Assembly: GCF_015523155.1 (NCBI RefSeq)
Contig: NZ_WAKW01000002.1
Location: 1 to 64,000, forward strand
Direction of reading: 5' to 3'
From: Methanothermococcus sp.
Lineage (GTDB): Archaea > AGJL01 > Methanococci > Methanococcales > Methanococcaceae
DNA length: 64,000 nucleotides
Shown: piece after piece, positions 9,104 through 18,714 of the stretch
How positions within the stretch are numbered: the first letter of the stretch is position 1
Layout of the letters: each line of letters starts with the position of its first letter
Position numbers and translations under genes: made by a program
The notes under the pieces: model-generated
Seen by the model: the letters and a program-made list of their open reading frames with translations, nothing else
Told to the model about the DNA's origin: nothing
Databases searched by the model: none

Positions 9104-10492
9104 ATGAACACTGAAAATATGGTAATCGCATTTTCAAAGATGATATTAAACCCCTTAACCAAATATAGATTACGACGCCTTTTTAAAAAAGATAAAAATG
9201 GAAAATTGATTATTGAAAACTATATAGATGCCTATATAAATGATTACAATATCGACTCTTTGGAATATAACCTTTTAAAAAATATATTGGAAAAAGGAGT
9301 AGGTACATTTGCTGGAAACGAACTTAACGAAAAGGCTAAAGAACAATTCAAAGATACATATTTCAAAAAAGGATTGATAAGTGTAATTAGGGGTTTATTG
9401 TATTTTGGTGTAAGAAGACCATTTGTATCTGGAGCTCCATTTTTAGTAGTTTGGGATATTACCTATAAATGTAATCTCAGATGTAAGCACTGTTATGCAA
9501 ATGCTGGAAAGCCGTTAATAGATGAGTTAAATACAGAAGAGGCAAAACATGTAATTGATATATTAGCTAGGGCTGGAGTTGTGGCATTGGCATTTTCAGG
9601 TGGCGAGCCATTAATGAGAAAGGATTTATTTGAATTAATTGATAAAGCAAAGGAATATGAAATGCAAGTATCTATTGCAACAAATGGTACTCTTTTAACC
9701 AAAGAAAAAGTTAAAAGATTAAAAGAGCATGGTGTAGATTTTATTCAGATAAGTTTAGATGGATTAAAAGAATCTCATGAAAAATTTAGGGGAATAGAGG
9801 GAATTTTTGATAAAACAGTGGAAGGAATAAAAAATGTGGTGGATAGTGGCATCATCTGTGCAATAGCAATGACTGCAACAAAATTAAACTTTAAAGATGT
9901 TATGGGAGTTATGGGGTTGGCTGAGGAACTTGGGGTAGATCAGTTTATGCTTTATAATTACATTCCTGTTGGTGCTGGTAGCTATGATATAGATATATCC
10001 CCAGAAGAAAGGGAACATCTATTGAATATACTTTGGGAACATCTTCAAAGTAGAGGTAGTAAAAAACCTGCCTTTTTATCAACAGCCCCATACTATTCAA
10101 GAATTGCCCTTCAACATAATAAATGTTATTTGGCATCGCATTTTGCAAATGTAGATTTGGATGAAAATGATAAATTAAAAACGCTTGCAAATTTCATAGG
10201 GGGTTGTGGTTGTGGTAGATTTTATTTAAGTTTAAGGGCAAATGGAGATATTCAACCTTGTGTATTTTTTCCATTAAAATTGGGAAATATTAAAGAATTT
10301 AAAGATGAAAATGATTTTTTAAAATTTTGGAGAGAAAATAAAATATTAAATGATTTAAGGGATAGGGATAAGTTAAAATTTTGTGGGAAATGTAATTACA
10401 AATATGTATGTGGTGGATGTAGGGCTCGGGCATATTCATATTATAAAGATTATATGGAAAGAGATCCTGGCTGTATATTGGTAAAAAAGTAA
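9104..10492 (+). CDS. Radical SAM protein with SPASM domain, substrate unknown
   Basis: The radical SAM cluster motif CNLRCKHC occurs near residue 125, followed by the SAM-binding GGEPL. The C-terminal third holds SPASM-type cysteines ([33 protein letters not shown]) for auxiliary [4Fe-4S] clusters. The first ~110 residues are an extra domain without cysteines. Relatives include peptide-modifying enzymes and the heme enzymes AhbC/AhbD, so peptide or tetrapyrrole substrates are possible. The neighbours give no substrate. The start follows ATGGTGATA. Confidence 0.85.
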   Translation: MNTENMVIAFSKMILNPLTKYRLRRLFKKDKNGKLIIENYIDAYINDYNIDSLEYNLLKNILEKGVGTFAGNELNEKAKEQFKDTYFKKGLISVIRGLLYFGVRRPFVSGAPFLVVWDITYKCNLRCKHCYANAGKPLIDELNTEEAKHVIDILARAGVVALAFSGGEPLMRKDLFELIDKAKEYEMQVSIATNGTLLTKEKVKRLKEHGVDFIQISLDGLKESHEKFRGIEGIFDKTVEGIKNVVDSGIICAIAMTATKLNFKDVMGVMGLAEELGVDQFMLYNYIPVGAGSYDIDISPEEREHLLNILWEHLQSRGSKKPAFLSTAPYYSRIALQHNKCYLASHFANVDLDENDKLKTLANFIGGCGCGRFYLSLRANGDIQPCVFFPLKLGNIKEFKDENDFLKFWRENKILNDLRDRDKLKFCGKCNYKYVCGGCRARAYSYYKDYMERDPGCILVKK

Positions 10493-10522
10493 TTTTATTT
10501 TTTTATATATTGAGGTAATATA

Positions 10523-11389
10523 ATGAGTTTAATAATCATAATATTGCTTTTATTTTTAGGGGCATTTATTGGTTTTATAGCTGGTTTATTGGGTATTGGT
10601 GGAGGATTTATAATGGTGCCAGTGTTAATCTACCTATATACTTATTTAGGTATTCCTCTAAATATTTCTGTAAAAACAGCAGTAGGAACAAGTTTATTCG
10701 TAATTTTTTTGACATCTATTTCAGGGGTTTATAGGCACAATATGTTCAAAAATATAATATGGAAATGTTCTTTTACATTGGGATTGTGTGGAATAATAGG
10801 TTCAATTGTTGGCGTTAAATTAGTGGTAGAATATTTAAATGGAAATATTTATAAAATATTGTTTGGACTGTTTTTAATGTTAATTTCATTAAATATAATA
10901 TATAATAATATAAAATATAGAAATAAAAAAGATGATAGTAACAATGTCAAATCAAAAATAAGAGAAAAGAATTATTATGTGGATAATATCTGTCATACTA
11001 TTGATTATAAAAAGGTGGGTTTAATAGGATTTTTAACAGGTTTTATATCTTCTGTTTTTGGAGTTGGTGGTGGGATTGTAATTGTACCATTTCTAAACAT
11101 TTTTTTAAAATTTCCAATACGATATGCAATTGGAACTTCAATTGGAATGATGATGATTATTTCATTGTCTGGTTTAATAGGGTATTTAATAAGTTCTTCA
11201 CCCTTTAATCCAACTTTATATAATATAGGTTATGTTTCAATTCTTACGGGATTAATTATGGCACCTATTGCCATGATATCCTCCAAATACGGTGTAATAA
11301 TTGGTGAAAAAACAAAATCAGAACATTTAAAATGGATACTATCTATTATATTAATGATTATTGGCATAAAAATGGTTTTGCTAAATTAA
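10523..11389 (+). CDS. TauE/SafE family membrane transporter
   Basis: The 288-aa protein has about eight hydrophobic segments in two homologous halves, each starting with a glycine-rich GxGGGFI or GVGGGIV motif typical of the TauE/SafE (DUF81) family. Members export or import sulfite, sulfonates or related anions. A hydrophilic loop of about 45 residues separates the halves. It lies 49 bp upstream of a PAPS-reductase-like gene, so a sulfur oxyanion substrate is plausible but not shown. Confidence 0.82.
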   Translation: MSLIIIILLLFLGAFIGFIAGLLGIGGGFIMVPVLIYLYTYLGIPLNISVKTAVGTSLFVIFLTSISGVYRHNMFKNIIWKCSFTLGLCGIIGSIVGVKLVVEYLNGNIYKILFGLFLMLISLNIIYNNIKYRNKKDDSNNVKSKIREKNYYVDNICHTIDYKKVGLIGFLTGFISSVFGVGGGIVIVPFLNIFLKFPIRYAIGTSIGMMMIISLSGLIGYLISSSPFNPTLYNIGYVSILTGLIMAPIAMISSKYGVIIGEKTKSEHLKWILSIILMIIGIKMVLLN

Positions 11390-11438
11390 ATAAATAAATA
11401 ATTTAAAAAAATATTTATATTATTTTATTGGTGAGCTC

Positions 11439-12968
11439 ATGAAAACAATACTCGGAAAAATTCATTTAAAATGGTGTAAAGACTGCAATGTTCCAGTTCT
11501 TGATAAAAAATGCGGGATATGTGAAAACGATACATTTGATGTGAAATTAACCCCTCCTGCTGATGCGAGACCGGCATTTAAAGAAGATATTGTTATGATT
11601 AATAATATATTAAAAAATCAGTTTGGAGTTGAGGAAGATATTTTTAAAAATAAAATAGTTCTCATAAATAAAATTCCCGGAAATGACTATATGAAGGAGA
11701 TAATAATTGATGGAGTAGTTTTTGGGATTTTGAAGTATGATGAAGAAAGTGAAAAAAATGAAGAAAAAAACAGATGGTCAATTATACCCTCTGTTGAAGG
11801 AGCTCGGAGGATAATAAATGCAGGAGGTAATAAAAAAATAATTGTTATAAAGGAAGATGTTGTTCCATTTATCCTAAAAAAACATGCATCAGTTCTAAGA
11901 CCGGGAGTTCTATATGCATCAGAGGATATAGAAAAAAATGACGATGTAATTATTTTAGTTGGGAATGAAAATGAAGAAAGGGGTGAAGATTATGAAAAAT
12001 ATAAACATGAAAAAAATATAAATCTCAAAGATATAAATGTTTTGGGTGTTGGAAGGGCTAGAACGAACTACAACGAAATAATTAATTCAGAAAAAGGCAT
12101 GGTGGCAAAGGTCAGACATGCCGAAACACCGAAAGAGGCAAATTATTTAAAAGAAACTGGGAATTTTGAAGAATCAATAAATAAAATGATTGAAGCAAAT
12201 GAAAATGCAATAAGTAAATTTGAAAGCAATTCAGTAGGATTTATGAGAAATACAATAAAAGAAAGGACAAACAAACCGCCAGTTGTTGCATATTCGGGAG
12301 GTAAAGATAGCCTTGTAGTGCTTTTACTTGCATTGAAAGCATTTGAAAATGAAGATATAGATTTTGATGTCTTATTTACAGATACAAATTTAGAGTTTCC
12401 GGAAACTTTAAAAAACATATCTGATGTTGAAGAGAGGTATAATATAAATATAATTAAAGCAGAATCAAATGATTTTTGGGAAAAACTTGAAGAATACGGA
12501 CCTCCTGGAAGGGATTACAGATGGTGTAGTGAAGTATGTAAAATGAAGCCTCTTGAAAAAATAATAAACAATAGGTATCCAAATGGCTGTTTAACATTTG
12601 TAGGTTTAAGGAAATACGAGTCTATGAACCGTTCAAAAAAGCCTAGAATTTGGAAAAGCCCCTATATTGAAAAACAAATGCTTTCCGCTCCAATATTAAA
12701 TTGGTCTGCCATGCATGTTTGGATTTATCTATTTAAAAACAATGCACCATATAATAAGTTATATGAAAAATGTTTTGATAGGGTCGGATGCTACATGTGT
12801 CCTGCCATGGAGCTCGGAGAAATTGAATTAATTAAAAAATTATATCCTGAGCTCTGGAAAAGATGGGAAGATTTCTTAATAGATTATGCAAAAAGAAATA
12901 ATTTAGATGATGAATGGGTAAGAAGCGGTTGGAGATGGAAATACGGAAAGAAGAAGATTAAAAATTAA
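11439..12968 (+). CDS. PAPS-reductase-like PP-loop protein with N-terminal zinc ribbon
   Basis: The N-terminus has a zinc ribbon (WCKDCNVPVL with KCGICEND). A central region (about 90-200) may be a PUA-like domain. Then comes a PAPS reductase/ATP sulfurylase-type PP-loop domain with VVAYSGGKDSLV near residue 285. C-terminal cysteines (RWCSEVCKMKP, CFDRVGCYMCPA) may bind an iron-sulfur cluster. The architecture is larger than classical CysH (about 240 aa). It may act in sulfur assimilation or in RNA thiolation, since PUA and PP-loop domains are both common in RNA-modifying enzymes. A GAGCTC lies between the GGTG site and the ATG. Confidence 0.8.
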   Translation: MKTILGKIHLKWCKDCNVPVLDKKCGICENDTFDVKLTPPADARPAFKEDIVMINNILKNQFGVEEDIFKNKIVLINKIPGNDYMKEIIIDGVVFGILKYDEESEKNEEKNRWSIIPSVEGARRIINAGGNKKIIVIKEDVVPFILKKHASVLRPGVLYASEDIEKNDDVIILVGNENEERGEDYEKYKHEKNINLKDINVLGVGRARTNYNEIINSEKGMVAKVRHAETPKEANYLKETGNFEESINKMIEANENAISKFESNSVGFMRNTIKERTNKPPVVAYSGGKDSLVVLLLALKAFENEDIDFDVLFTDTNLEFPETLKNISDVEERYNINIIKAESNDFWEKLEEYGPPGRDYRWCSEVCKMKPLEKIINNRYPNGCLTFVGLRKYESMNRSKKPRIWKSPYIEKQMLSAPILNWSAMHVWIYLFKNNAPYNKLYEKCFDRVGCYMCPAMELGEIELIKKLYPELWKRWEDFLIDYAKRNNLDDEWVRSGWRWKYGKKKIKN

Positions 12969-13068
12969 ATTTAAATATAATCAAATTTAATTAAAACATT
13001 AACTAATAACATATAAATATTATCTAAAAAGATATAATTAAAATAAATTAGTCAAAGGAGTTGATAAA

Positions 13069-13350
13069 ATGCCAAAGATGGTTTTACTTCCAAAACTTAC
13101 AATGGCTCTTGGAGGATACATAAGGGAAACAGTAGCGCCTTATGGTGAGGATGAGGCAAAACCATTTCCATACAGAAATGTAATTGTGGGTAATCCAACG
13201 GATGAACCTATAAAGATAGATGTGCCTGCCTATGATGATGAATGGGTGGAGAGGCATAAGAATCTTGGTTTAATCGTTGTTCCTGTAAGTGTTGAAGACG
13301 ATTTTGTGGGAATGTATAAAATGGTTCAAGAGAGAGTAAAAAGGGCTTAA
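13069..13350 (+). CDS. Conserved small protein, function unknown
   Basis: This 93-aa soluble protein starts MPKMVLLPKL after GGAGTTGATAAA. It is compact with no cysteines, signal peptide or membrane segment, and reads like a beta-rich domain (PYRNVIVGNPTDEPIKIDVP). I do not recognise a function. It sits 47 bp before a HAD phosphatase and cobS and could be the first gene of that unit. Confidence 0.75.
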   Translation: MPKMVLLPKLTMALGGYIRETVAPYGEDEAKPFPYRNVIVGNPTDEPIKIDVPAYDDEWVERHKNLGLIVVPVSVEDDFVGMYKMVQERVKRA

Positions 13351-13397
13351 TTAATATAATAAATATATATACGACTTATAATTTTATGGTGGATTTT

Positions 13398-14078
13398 ATG
13401 ATAAAAGGAGTGTTATTTGATTTAGATGACACACTCTACGACTCTTCGAGCTTTGCAGATAGAGCTCGGAGAGAGGCAATAAAAATGATGATAGATGCAG
13501 GATTAAATGCCACAGAGGAAGAGGCATATAATATCCTTCAAAGAATAATAAAACAGAAGGGTTCAAACTATAACCGCCATTTTGATGATTTGGTAAAGGC
13601 AATTATGGGACATTACGAGCCAAAGATAATAACTATGGGGATAATTACCTACCACAATGTTAAATTTGCCCTTCTAAGACCTTATCCAGATACTATAAAG
13701 ACACTTATAGCACTAAAAAAAATGGGATTAAAATTGGGAGTAATTACCGATGGTATTACAATAAAGCAATGGGAAAAACTTATACGGCTGGGTATAGTGG
13801 ATTTTTTTGATGAAGTAGTGACATCAGAAGAATTTGGACTTGGGAAGCCTAATATAGAATTCTTCGAATACGGCATTAAAAAGATGGGCCTAAATCCAGA
13901 TGAAGCGGTATATGTTGGAGATAGAGTAGATAGGGACATAATTCCCGCCAATAAAGTTGGAATGTGTGCTATTAGAATCTTAAAAGGCAAATACAAGGAT
14001 GTAGAGGGCGGTGAATGTGCCTATGAAGTGAATAATTTGCTGGAAGTAGTAGGTATTGTAAAAAACTTAAAAGGCTAA
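13398..14078 (+). CDS. HAD-family phosphatase
   Basis: The four HAD motifs are visible: DLDDT (motif I, near the N-terminus), the Thr in VITDG (II), a Lys in GLGKPN (III) and VGDRVDRDI (IV). The 226-aa protein has an alpha-helical cap after motif I. Archaeal relatives are general phosphatases of small phosphorylated metabolites. I take the ATG giving MIKGVLFDLD, since GGTGG lies seven bases upstream. It precedes cobS by 10 bp, so a link to cobalamin phosphate removal is possible but untested. Confidence 0.88.
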   Translation: MIKGVLFDLDDTLYDSSSFADRARREAIKMMIDAGLNATEEEAYNILQRIIKQKGSNYNRHFDDLVKAIMGHYEPKIITMGIITYHNVKFALLRPYPDTIKTLIALKKMGLKLGVITDGITIKQWEKLIRLGIVDFFDEVVTSEEFGLGKPNIEFFEYGIKKMGLNPDEAVYVGDRVDRDIIPANKVGMCAIRILKGKYKDVEGGECAYEVNNLLEVVGIVKNLKG

Positions 14079-14088
14079 TCGTGGGATT

Positions 14089-14904
14089 ATGTTCAAAGAT
14101 GTATTAATTAAAATAAACAGTGCAATAGATGCCATAAGGGGATTAACTGCATTTATGACTCGAATACCTATGGGGAATTTTAAAAGTGGTTTCGAAGAGA
14201 TGTCAAAATATTTTGTGTTTATTATATTCATAGGCATGTTCATAGGATTTATTGGGTCAATTGCATCGTATCCATTTTATTATTTAGGAATTAAATCCAA
14301 CATTGTTGTAGGAGCTCTTGTATTGTTTATTATGTTATATATTCAAGGATTTCATCACGTTGATGGATTGGGGGATTATGGGGATGCCTGGATGGTGATG
14401 GGGAGTGCAAGAAAAAAGTTGGGTGTAATGAAGGATAAGTATATGGGCGTCGGTGCATTTGTGTTTATATTTTTTACAGAGCTCATCTCTGTGGCGTCAA
14501 TAGGGTATCTATATGAAATAACATATTTAGATTTTTTACTATTTGTAAAATTTATTATTTTAGTTGAAGCCTGTTCAAGATTGGGGCTTTTAGCATGTGC
14601 ATGTTGTGGAATTCCTTCAAAAGAGGGTACTGGTAAATATTTTGTTAAAAACACCGATGAGTATCAGTTATTTATAGGATATCTATTGTTGATAATACTA
14701 TCATTCATATTTAATATTCCAAAAATAGGGGTGTTATGTTCAACATTTGCAATATTTGTTGGTACCTTTATTGCATGGAATTCAAATAAAAGTTTAAACT
14801 ATGTTACTGGTGATGTTTTAGGAGCTTCTAATGAATTAACAAGGGCTTTAACTTTTATAATTCTCATATCTTTTTTATGTTCCAATCATCTTAATAGTCT
14901 ATAA
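14089..14904 (+). CDS. cobS: Adenosylcobinamide-GDP ribazoletransferase (cobalamin synthase)
   Basis: CobS joins AdoCbi-GDP with alpha-ribazole (or its phosphate) in the membrane during cobamide synthesis. The 271-aa protein has several transmembrane helices and the family signature FHHVDGLGDYGDAW, followed by KLGVMKDKYMGVGAF. It follows the HAD gene closely and shares its likely transcript. Together with cobN near 55-58 kb it shows that the organism makes cobamides. Confidence 0.92.
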   Translation: MFKDVLIKINSAIDAIRGLTAFMTRIPMGNFKSGFEEMSKYFVFIIFIGMFIGFIGSIASYPFYYLGIKSNIVVGALVLFIMLYIQGFHHVDGLGDYGDAWMVMGSARKKLGVMKDKYMGVGAFVFIFFTELISVASIGYLYEITYLDFLLFVKFIILVEACSRLGLLACACCGIPSKEGTGKYFVKNTDEYQLFIGYLLLIILSFIFNIPKIGVLCSTFAIFVGTFIAWNSNKSLNYVTGDVLGASNELTRALTFIILISFLCSNHLNSL

Positions 14905-14942
14905 ATAAAAAAAATAAAAAATATATATTTTCTATTTTTTTA

Positions 14943-15818
14943 TTATTTTTTACATATAGTATATTTTGTACTAATTGGAGTATCTTTCCCTTTTATTTTT
15001 AAGCTTCCATTTTCTATTACTACAATATCCCCATCTTCAACATCCCCTTCCACCTCTATTTCGTTAAAAAGGTTTGGATTAGGGCATACCTTGTCTATTG
15101 CCACATGGTTCCCATCTAAAACAAGTTTTCCATTTTTAATAACTCCAACTTCCCCGTTATGCTCTATTTTATCTGCTATGGTCATTACTTTTTTAAAATC
15201 TACCATCTTTTGTTTTAATTCATTTCTATATTCTTTTAAATCATTTAAATCTTTTTCAATAATTTTTTCGAAATCAAAGGCTTTTATGTTGGTATGTATT
15301 ATGTCGAGCTCCTTTGATAAAGTTGGACCATCGCATTTTTTCAATATATTTTTAATACTATTCATTACATCTTCGATATTCATTCTTCCAAAATTATTCA
15401 TACACTCCTTTAATTCCCTTTGAACGATATCTTTCAAATATTTATTTCCAAAGATAATAATTCCACTTTTGTTGTTGATGCTTTTATTTATAATTTTATC
15501 GTTTAGTATTTCTATAATTGCATAAGTTCCATTAGTTAAATACATCCTTCTTCTTTTAGAATCTGCTCCTAAGGATTTTACTTCACCAACAAGGACATCT
15601 CCTATTTTTCTTACTTTTGTTTGTTTATCTTCTATAAACACTTTAACACCTAATTCCTCAGCTCTATTTTTTAACTCTTCTTCATTTCTAATTTTTCCAG
15701 AATATAGGTCTTTTTCGAGTTCAGCTCTTTTTTTAGGATTTCCCCTAAATATTATATTTCTTCTATCCCCTGCAATTATTGCCCCATTATTTCCACAATA
15801 TCCTATTACAATACTCAT
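14943..15818 (-). CDS. DUF2121-like archaeal protein of unknown function
   Basis: The 291-aa protein begins MSIVIGYCGNNGAIIAGDRR, which resembles the N-terminal strands of proteasome-type Ntn hydrolases (the VGI..DGVVLAADRR pattern). A Ser, not Thr, follows the initiator Met. A helical middle section and a C-terminal segment with two short beta repeats (GVIKNGKLVLDG, IVIENGSLKIKG) follow. I recall it as an archaeal DUF2121 member, but the family name is from memory. The start follows AAGGTGATTTC. It is convergent with cobS. Confidence 0.7.
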   Translation of the reverse strand: MSIVIGYCGNNGAIIAGDRRNIIFRGNPKKRAELEKDLYSGKIRNEEELKNRAEELGVKVFIEDKQTKVRKIGDVLVGEVKSLGADSKRRRMYLTNGTYAIIEILNDKIINKSINNKSGIIIFGNKYLKDIVQRELKECMNNFGRMNIEDVMNSIKNILKKCDGPTLSKELDIIHTNIKAFDFEKIIEKDLNDLKEYRNELKQKMVDFKKVMTIADKIEHNGEVGVIKNGKLVLDGNHVAIDKVCPNPNLFNEIEVEGDVEDGDIVVIENGSLKIKGKDTPISTKYTICKK

Positions 15819-16044
15819 GAAATCACCTTAAATTTTATTAAAATTAATTTTAATATTTATAAATTATATCTTAATATTAAATTATAATTAATAATATATA
15901 TAGATTTTTGTTAAACTGTTGTATTATACAATATTTAAATACTTATAAAAAGATATTATTAAATATTAAAAATATAGAAATAATAAAACAATAGATGATT
16001 AAAAAATAAAAAAATATAATATATAAAAAATTGGGGTAGATAAT

Positions 16045-16470
16045 ATGGTAGATATGGATAGAATAAGCATATCTTTGCCTACTAAATTGTTGGGAGAATT
16101 TGATGAAATAATTGCTGATAGAGGATATGCAAGCAGAAGTGAAGCAATCAGGGATGCTATAAGGGATTATATTATAAAACACAAATGGATACATAGTTTA
16201 GAAGGAGAAAGAGCTGGGACTATTACTATAATTTATGACCACCATGTATCTGATTTAATGGAAAAATTAACTGAAATACAACATGCCTATACTGATTTAA
16301 TAGTAGCTACTCTTCATATGCATTTAGACCACGACCACTGTATGGAGGTAATTCTTGTTAAAGGGGATGCTAAGAAAATAAGGGACTTAACCGATAAATT
16401 AACTTCTCAAAAAGGTGTAAAACAGGTTAAATTAACTGTCATGGTTCCAGGGGGAAATATTCCAGAATAA
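16045..16470 (+). CDS. nikR: Nickel-responsive transcriptional regulator
   Basis: An N-terminal ribbon-helix-helix domain (ISISLPTKLLGEFDEII, RSEAIRDAIRDYI) is followed by an ACT-like metal-binding domain. The nickel ligands are in HMHLDHDHCMEV and match the His-x-His-x5-Cys pattern of E. coli NikR. The length of 141 aa is normal. Methanogens need nickel for F430, CODH and hydrogenases, and this window also carries cdhA, cfbC and cfbE, which are possible targets. GGGGTAGATAAT precedes the ATG. Confidence 0.93.
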   Translation: MVDMDRISISLPTKLLGEFDEIIADRGYASRSEAIRDAIRDYIIKHKWIHSLEGERAGTITIIYDHHVSDLMEKLTEIQHAYTDLIVATLHMHLDHDHCMEVILVKGDAKKIRDLTDKLTSQKGVKQVKLTVMVPGGNIPE

Positions 16471-16475
16471 GGAAA

Positions 16476-17309
16476 TTAAAAACACTCGATAATTTTAAAT
16501 CCTCTGTTTTCTATTTCTTTTTTCTTTTTATTAACAACACGATTAATTAGTTTTTCATGTTCTTTATTTGACGCTATGAAATTTAAAGTATGTTTTGTTT
16601 TTTCATAAAAATAAGGTTTTTTAACAATATAATTCTTTTTTATGTATTTAGCAAAACTTTCATTTAAAAATAGACTATATCCATCTTCAATTAAATCAAT
16701 AGCATAAAATGGGTTTTTAACGACTTTTGTTATTTTGAAATCGATATTTTGATTTTTCAATATATTCCAAACAATCCTCTGGGGGGAATATCTTATTCCT
16801 ATGAGATTTTTTACATTAAAATTTTCTTTATATACTATAATAAAATGGTCATAGGCTATTGGTATGGGCTCTCCAAGCCTGAAACTCCAATAGGGGTCAT
16901 CTATGCCAACAATGCTCGTTAAATCCATCTCATGAAGTTTTAGAATATTATCAAATGATGATATTAATATGTCATCAAATAGTATTTTTCCCAATTCTCC
17001 ACTTATAAATCCACAGGCAATAAATGGATGTTTAGATACTCTTTTTTGCACCGATTCGTAATATTTAACTATATTTTGGGCAGGTTCTGTTAAGATTGTG
17101 CCAGATGTTGAAGAATAAATAAGTTTTACACCAAGTTTTTTTTCAAGCCTCTTTATTTGGATATTTATAGAAGATGGAGGAATATTCAATATTTTTGCAA
17201 CCTTATTTTGAGATTTTTTTTCAGAAATTAGTTTAAGTATTTTTATTTGATTTTCAGTTATGGATTTGCCATCATATTTTATATTAAGTGTTGTAGTTAG
17301 GTTTGTCAT
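16476..17309 (-). CDS. LysR/ModE-type transcriptional regulator
   Basis: A winged HTH of LysR/ModE type occupies residues 15-75 (QNKVAKILNIPPSSINIQIKRLEKKLGV). It is followed by a domain of about 200 residues that looks like a periplasmic-binding-protein fold for a small ligand. Archaeal relatives often bind molybdate, tungstate or other small anions. It converges with nikR, only 5 bp apart, and is divergent from fni. A perfect 16-bp palindrome lies upstream of its TATA element and may be its own operator. Confidence 0.82.
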   Translation of the reverse strand: MTNLTTTLNIKYDGKSITENQIKILKLISEKKSQNKVAKILNIPPSSINIQIKRLEKKLGVKLIYSSTSGTILTEPAQNIVKYYESVQKRVSKHPFIACGFISGELGKILFDDILISSFDNILKLHEMDLTSIVGIDDPYWSFRLGEPIPIAYDHFIIVYKENFNVKNLIGIRYSPQRIVWNILKNQNIDFKITKVVKNPFYAIDLIEDGYSLFLNESFAKYIKKNYIVKKPYFYEKTKHTLNFIASNKEHEKLINRVVNKKKKEIENRGFKIIECF

Positions 17310-17383
17310 ATTACTACCTTATTTAATACCATTAATTTTTAAAATTTTTAAAAATTTTATATACTATTAGGTATTTTTTATTA

Positions 17384-17399
17384 TTTAGTTTAAACTAAA
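17384..17399. promoter_or_regulatory. Perfect 16-bp palindrome, candidate regulator operator
   Basis: TTTAGTTTAAACTAAA is a perfect palindrome in the 183-bp region between the divergent LysR-type gene and fni. On the minus strand a TATATAAA element lies about 20 bases downstream, so the site sits just upstream of that promoter. Its position suits autoregulation. No binding data exist. Confidence 0.5.
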
Positions 17400-17492
17400 A
17401 GGAATTATTTTTATTATTTAAATATTCTATTTAAATTTATAGATTAATATATATAATATCATAATAGGTAATCTTATATATCAGGTGGTTTA

Positions 17493-18557
17493 ATGAATAA
17501 CAATAGTATAGAATTTCGGAAACTTGAACACCTTTTGGTGTGCAATTACTGTGATGTTGAATATAAAAAAGGAACACTTCTTGATGATGTTGAATTAATT
17601 CACAGAGGAACATCAAACTGTGATTTAAACGACATTGATACATCAATTGAACTTTTTGGGAAAAAATTAGATGCTCCATTGATTGTAGCTGCAATAACTG
17701 GTGGTCATTCCAAGGCAAAGGAAATTAACAAAAATATAGCAGAGGCAGTGGAAGAACTTAACTTAGGGATGGGCGTAGGCTCTCAAAGAGCAGGATTATT
17801 AAACAGTAGTTTGATAGATACATATTCAGTTGTGAGGGATTATACCTCATCCTTAGTTATTGGCAATCTTGGAGCAGTTAATTTTATAGAGGATAATTGG
17901 GACGAAGAAATAATTGATAAATCAGTGAATATGATAGATGCCGATGCCATGGCAATCCATTTTAACCCACTTCAAGAGGCAATCCAGCCAGAAGGGGATG
18001 TTAATTTTAAGGGAATAGATATATTAAAGAATATTATGTCAAATTATAAGGCAGAATATAAAAATATCCCATTTATAGCAAAGCAGGTTGGAGAAGGATT
18101 CTCAAAAGAAGATGCAGTGATTTTAAAGAATCTTGGGTTTGATGCAATCGATGTGGGAGGAAGTGGAGGCACATCGTGGGCATCTGTTGAATATTATAGA
18201 ATAAAAGATGAGAATTTTAAAAATTTCTCAGAACAATTTTTAGAGTGGGGGATTCCAACGGCGGCATCTATATTGGAGGTTAGAAGTGTTTTTGATGGCA
18301 CAGTAATTGGCACGGGAGGTATAAGGTCTGGAATAGATATTGCAAAATCGTTAGTGATAGGTGCCGATTGTTGCGGTTTGGCACTGCCTATATTAAGGGC
18401 AGCATTAAGGAGTTCCGATGAAGTGATAAAGGTTCTTGAAAAAATGATAAAAGAATTGAAAACTGTCATGTTTTTGATGGGCTGCGATAATATAGGTGAT
18501 TTAAAAAAATCTCGGTATATTATAAAAAATGAGTTAAAAGAATGGATTAGTAAGTGA
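17493..18557 (+). CDS. fni: Type 2 isopentenyl-diphosphate delta-isomerase
   Basis: This FMN- and NADPH-dependent enzyme interconverts IPP and DMAPP for archaeal lipid synthesis. The 354-aa sequence shows family motifs: RKLEHL at the N-terminus, AITGGH, GVGSQRAGL and the FMN-binding GGSGGTSW and GTGGIRSG. The start follows CAGGTGGTTTA. It is followed by RNase J and GGPP synthase, an order I recall from M. jannaschii, so the isoprenoid genes probably form a loose cluster. Confidence 0.95.
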   Translation: MNNNSIEFRKLEHLLVCNYCDVEYKKGTLLDDVELIHRGTSNCDLNDIDTSIELFGKKLDAPLIVAAITGGHSKAKEINKNIAEAVEELNLGMGVGSQRAGLLNSSLIDTYSVVRDYTSSLVIGNLGAVNFIEDNWDEEIIDKSVNMIDADAMAIHFNPLQEAIQPEGDVNFKGIDILKNIMSNYKAEYKNIPFIAKQVGEGFSKEDAVILKNLGFDAIDVGGSGGTSWASVEYYRIKDENFKNFSEQFLEWGIPTAASILEVRSVFDGTVIGTGGIRSGIDIAKSLVIGADCCGLALPILRAALRSSDEVIKVLEKMIKELKTVMFLMGCDNIGDLKKSRYIIKNELKEWISK

Positions 18558-18714
18558 TAATTATATCTTTATTATCGTTTATCATTTTATTTATTATTTG
18601 CAATTTTATTAGATTATTATATTTACATTTATTATTTATTGTCATTGGCATTTATTATTATTCATCATTTTAAGTGAAAAATAAAAAACAAAAAAAGTAA
18701 AAGGAAGTGATATT

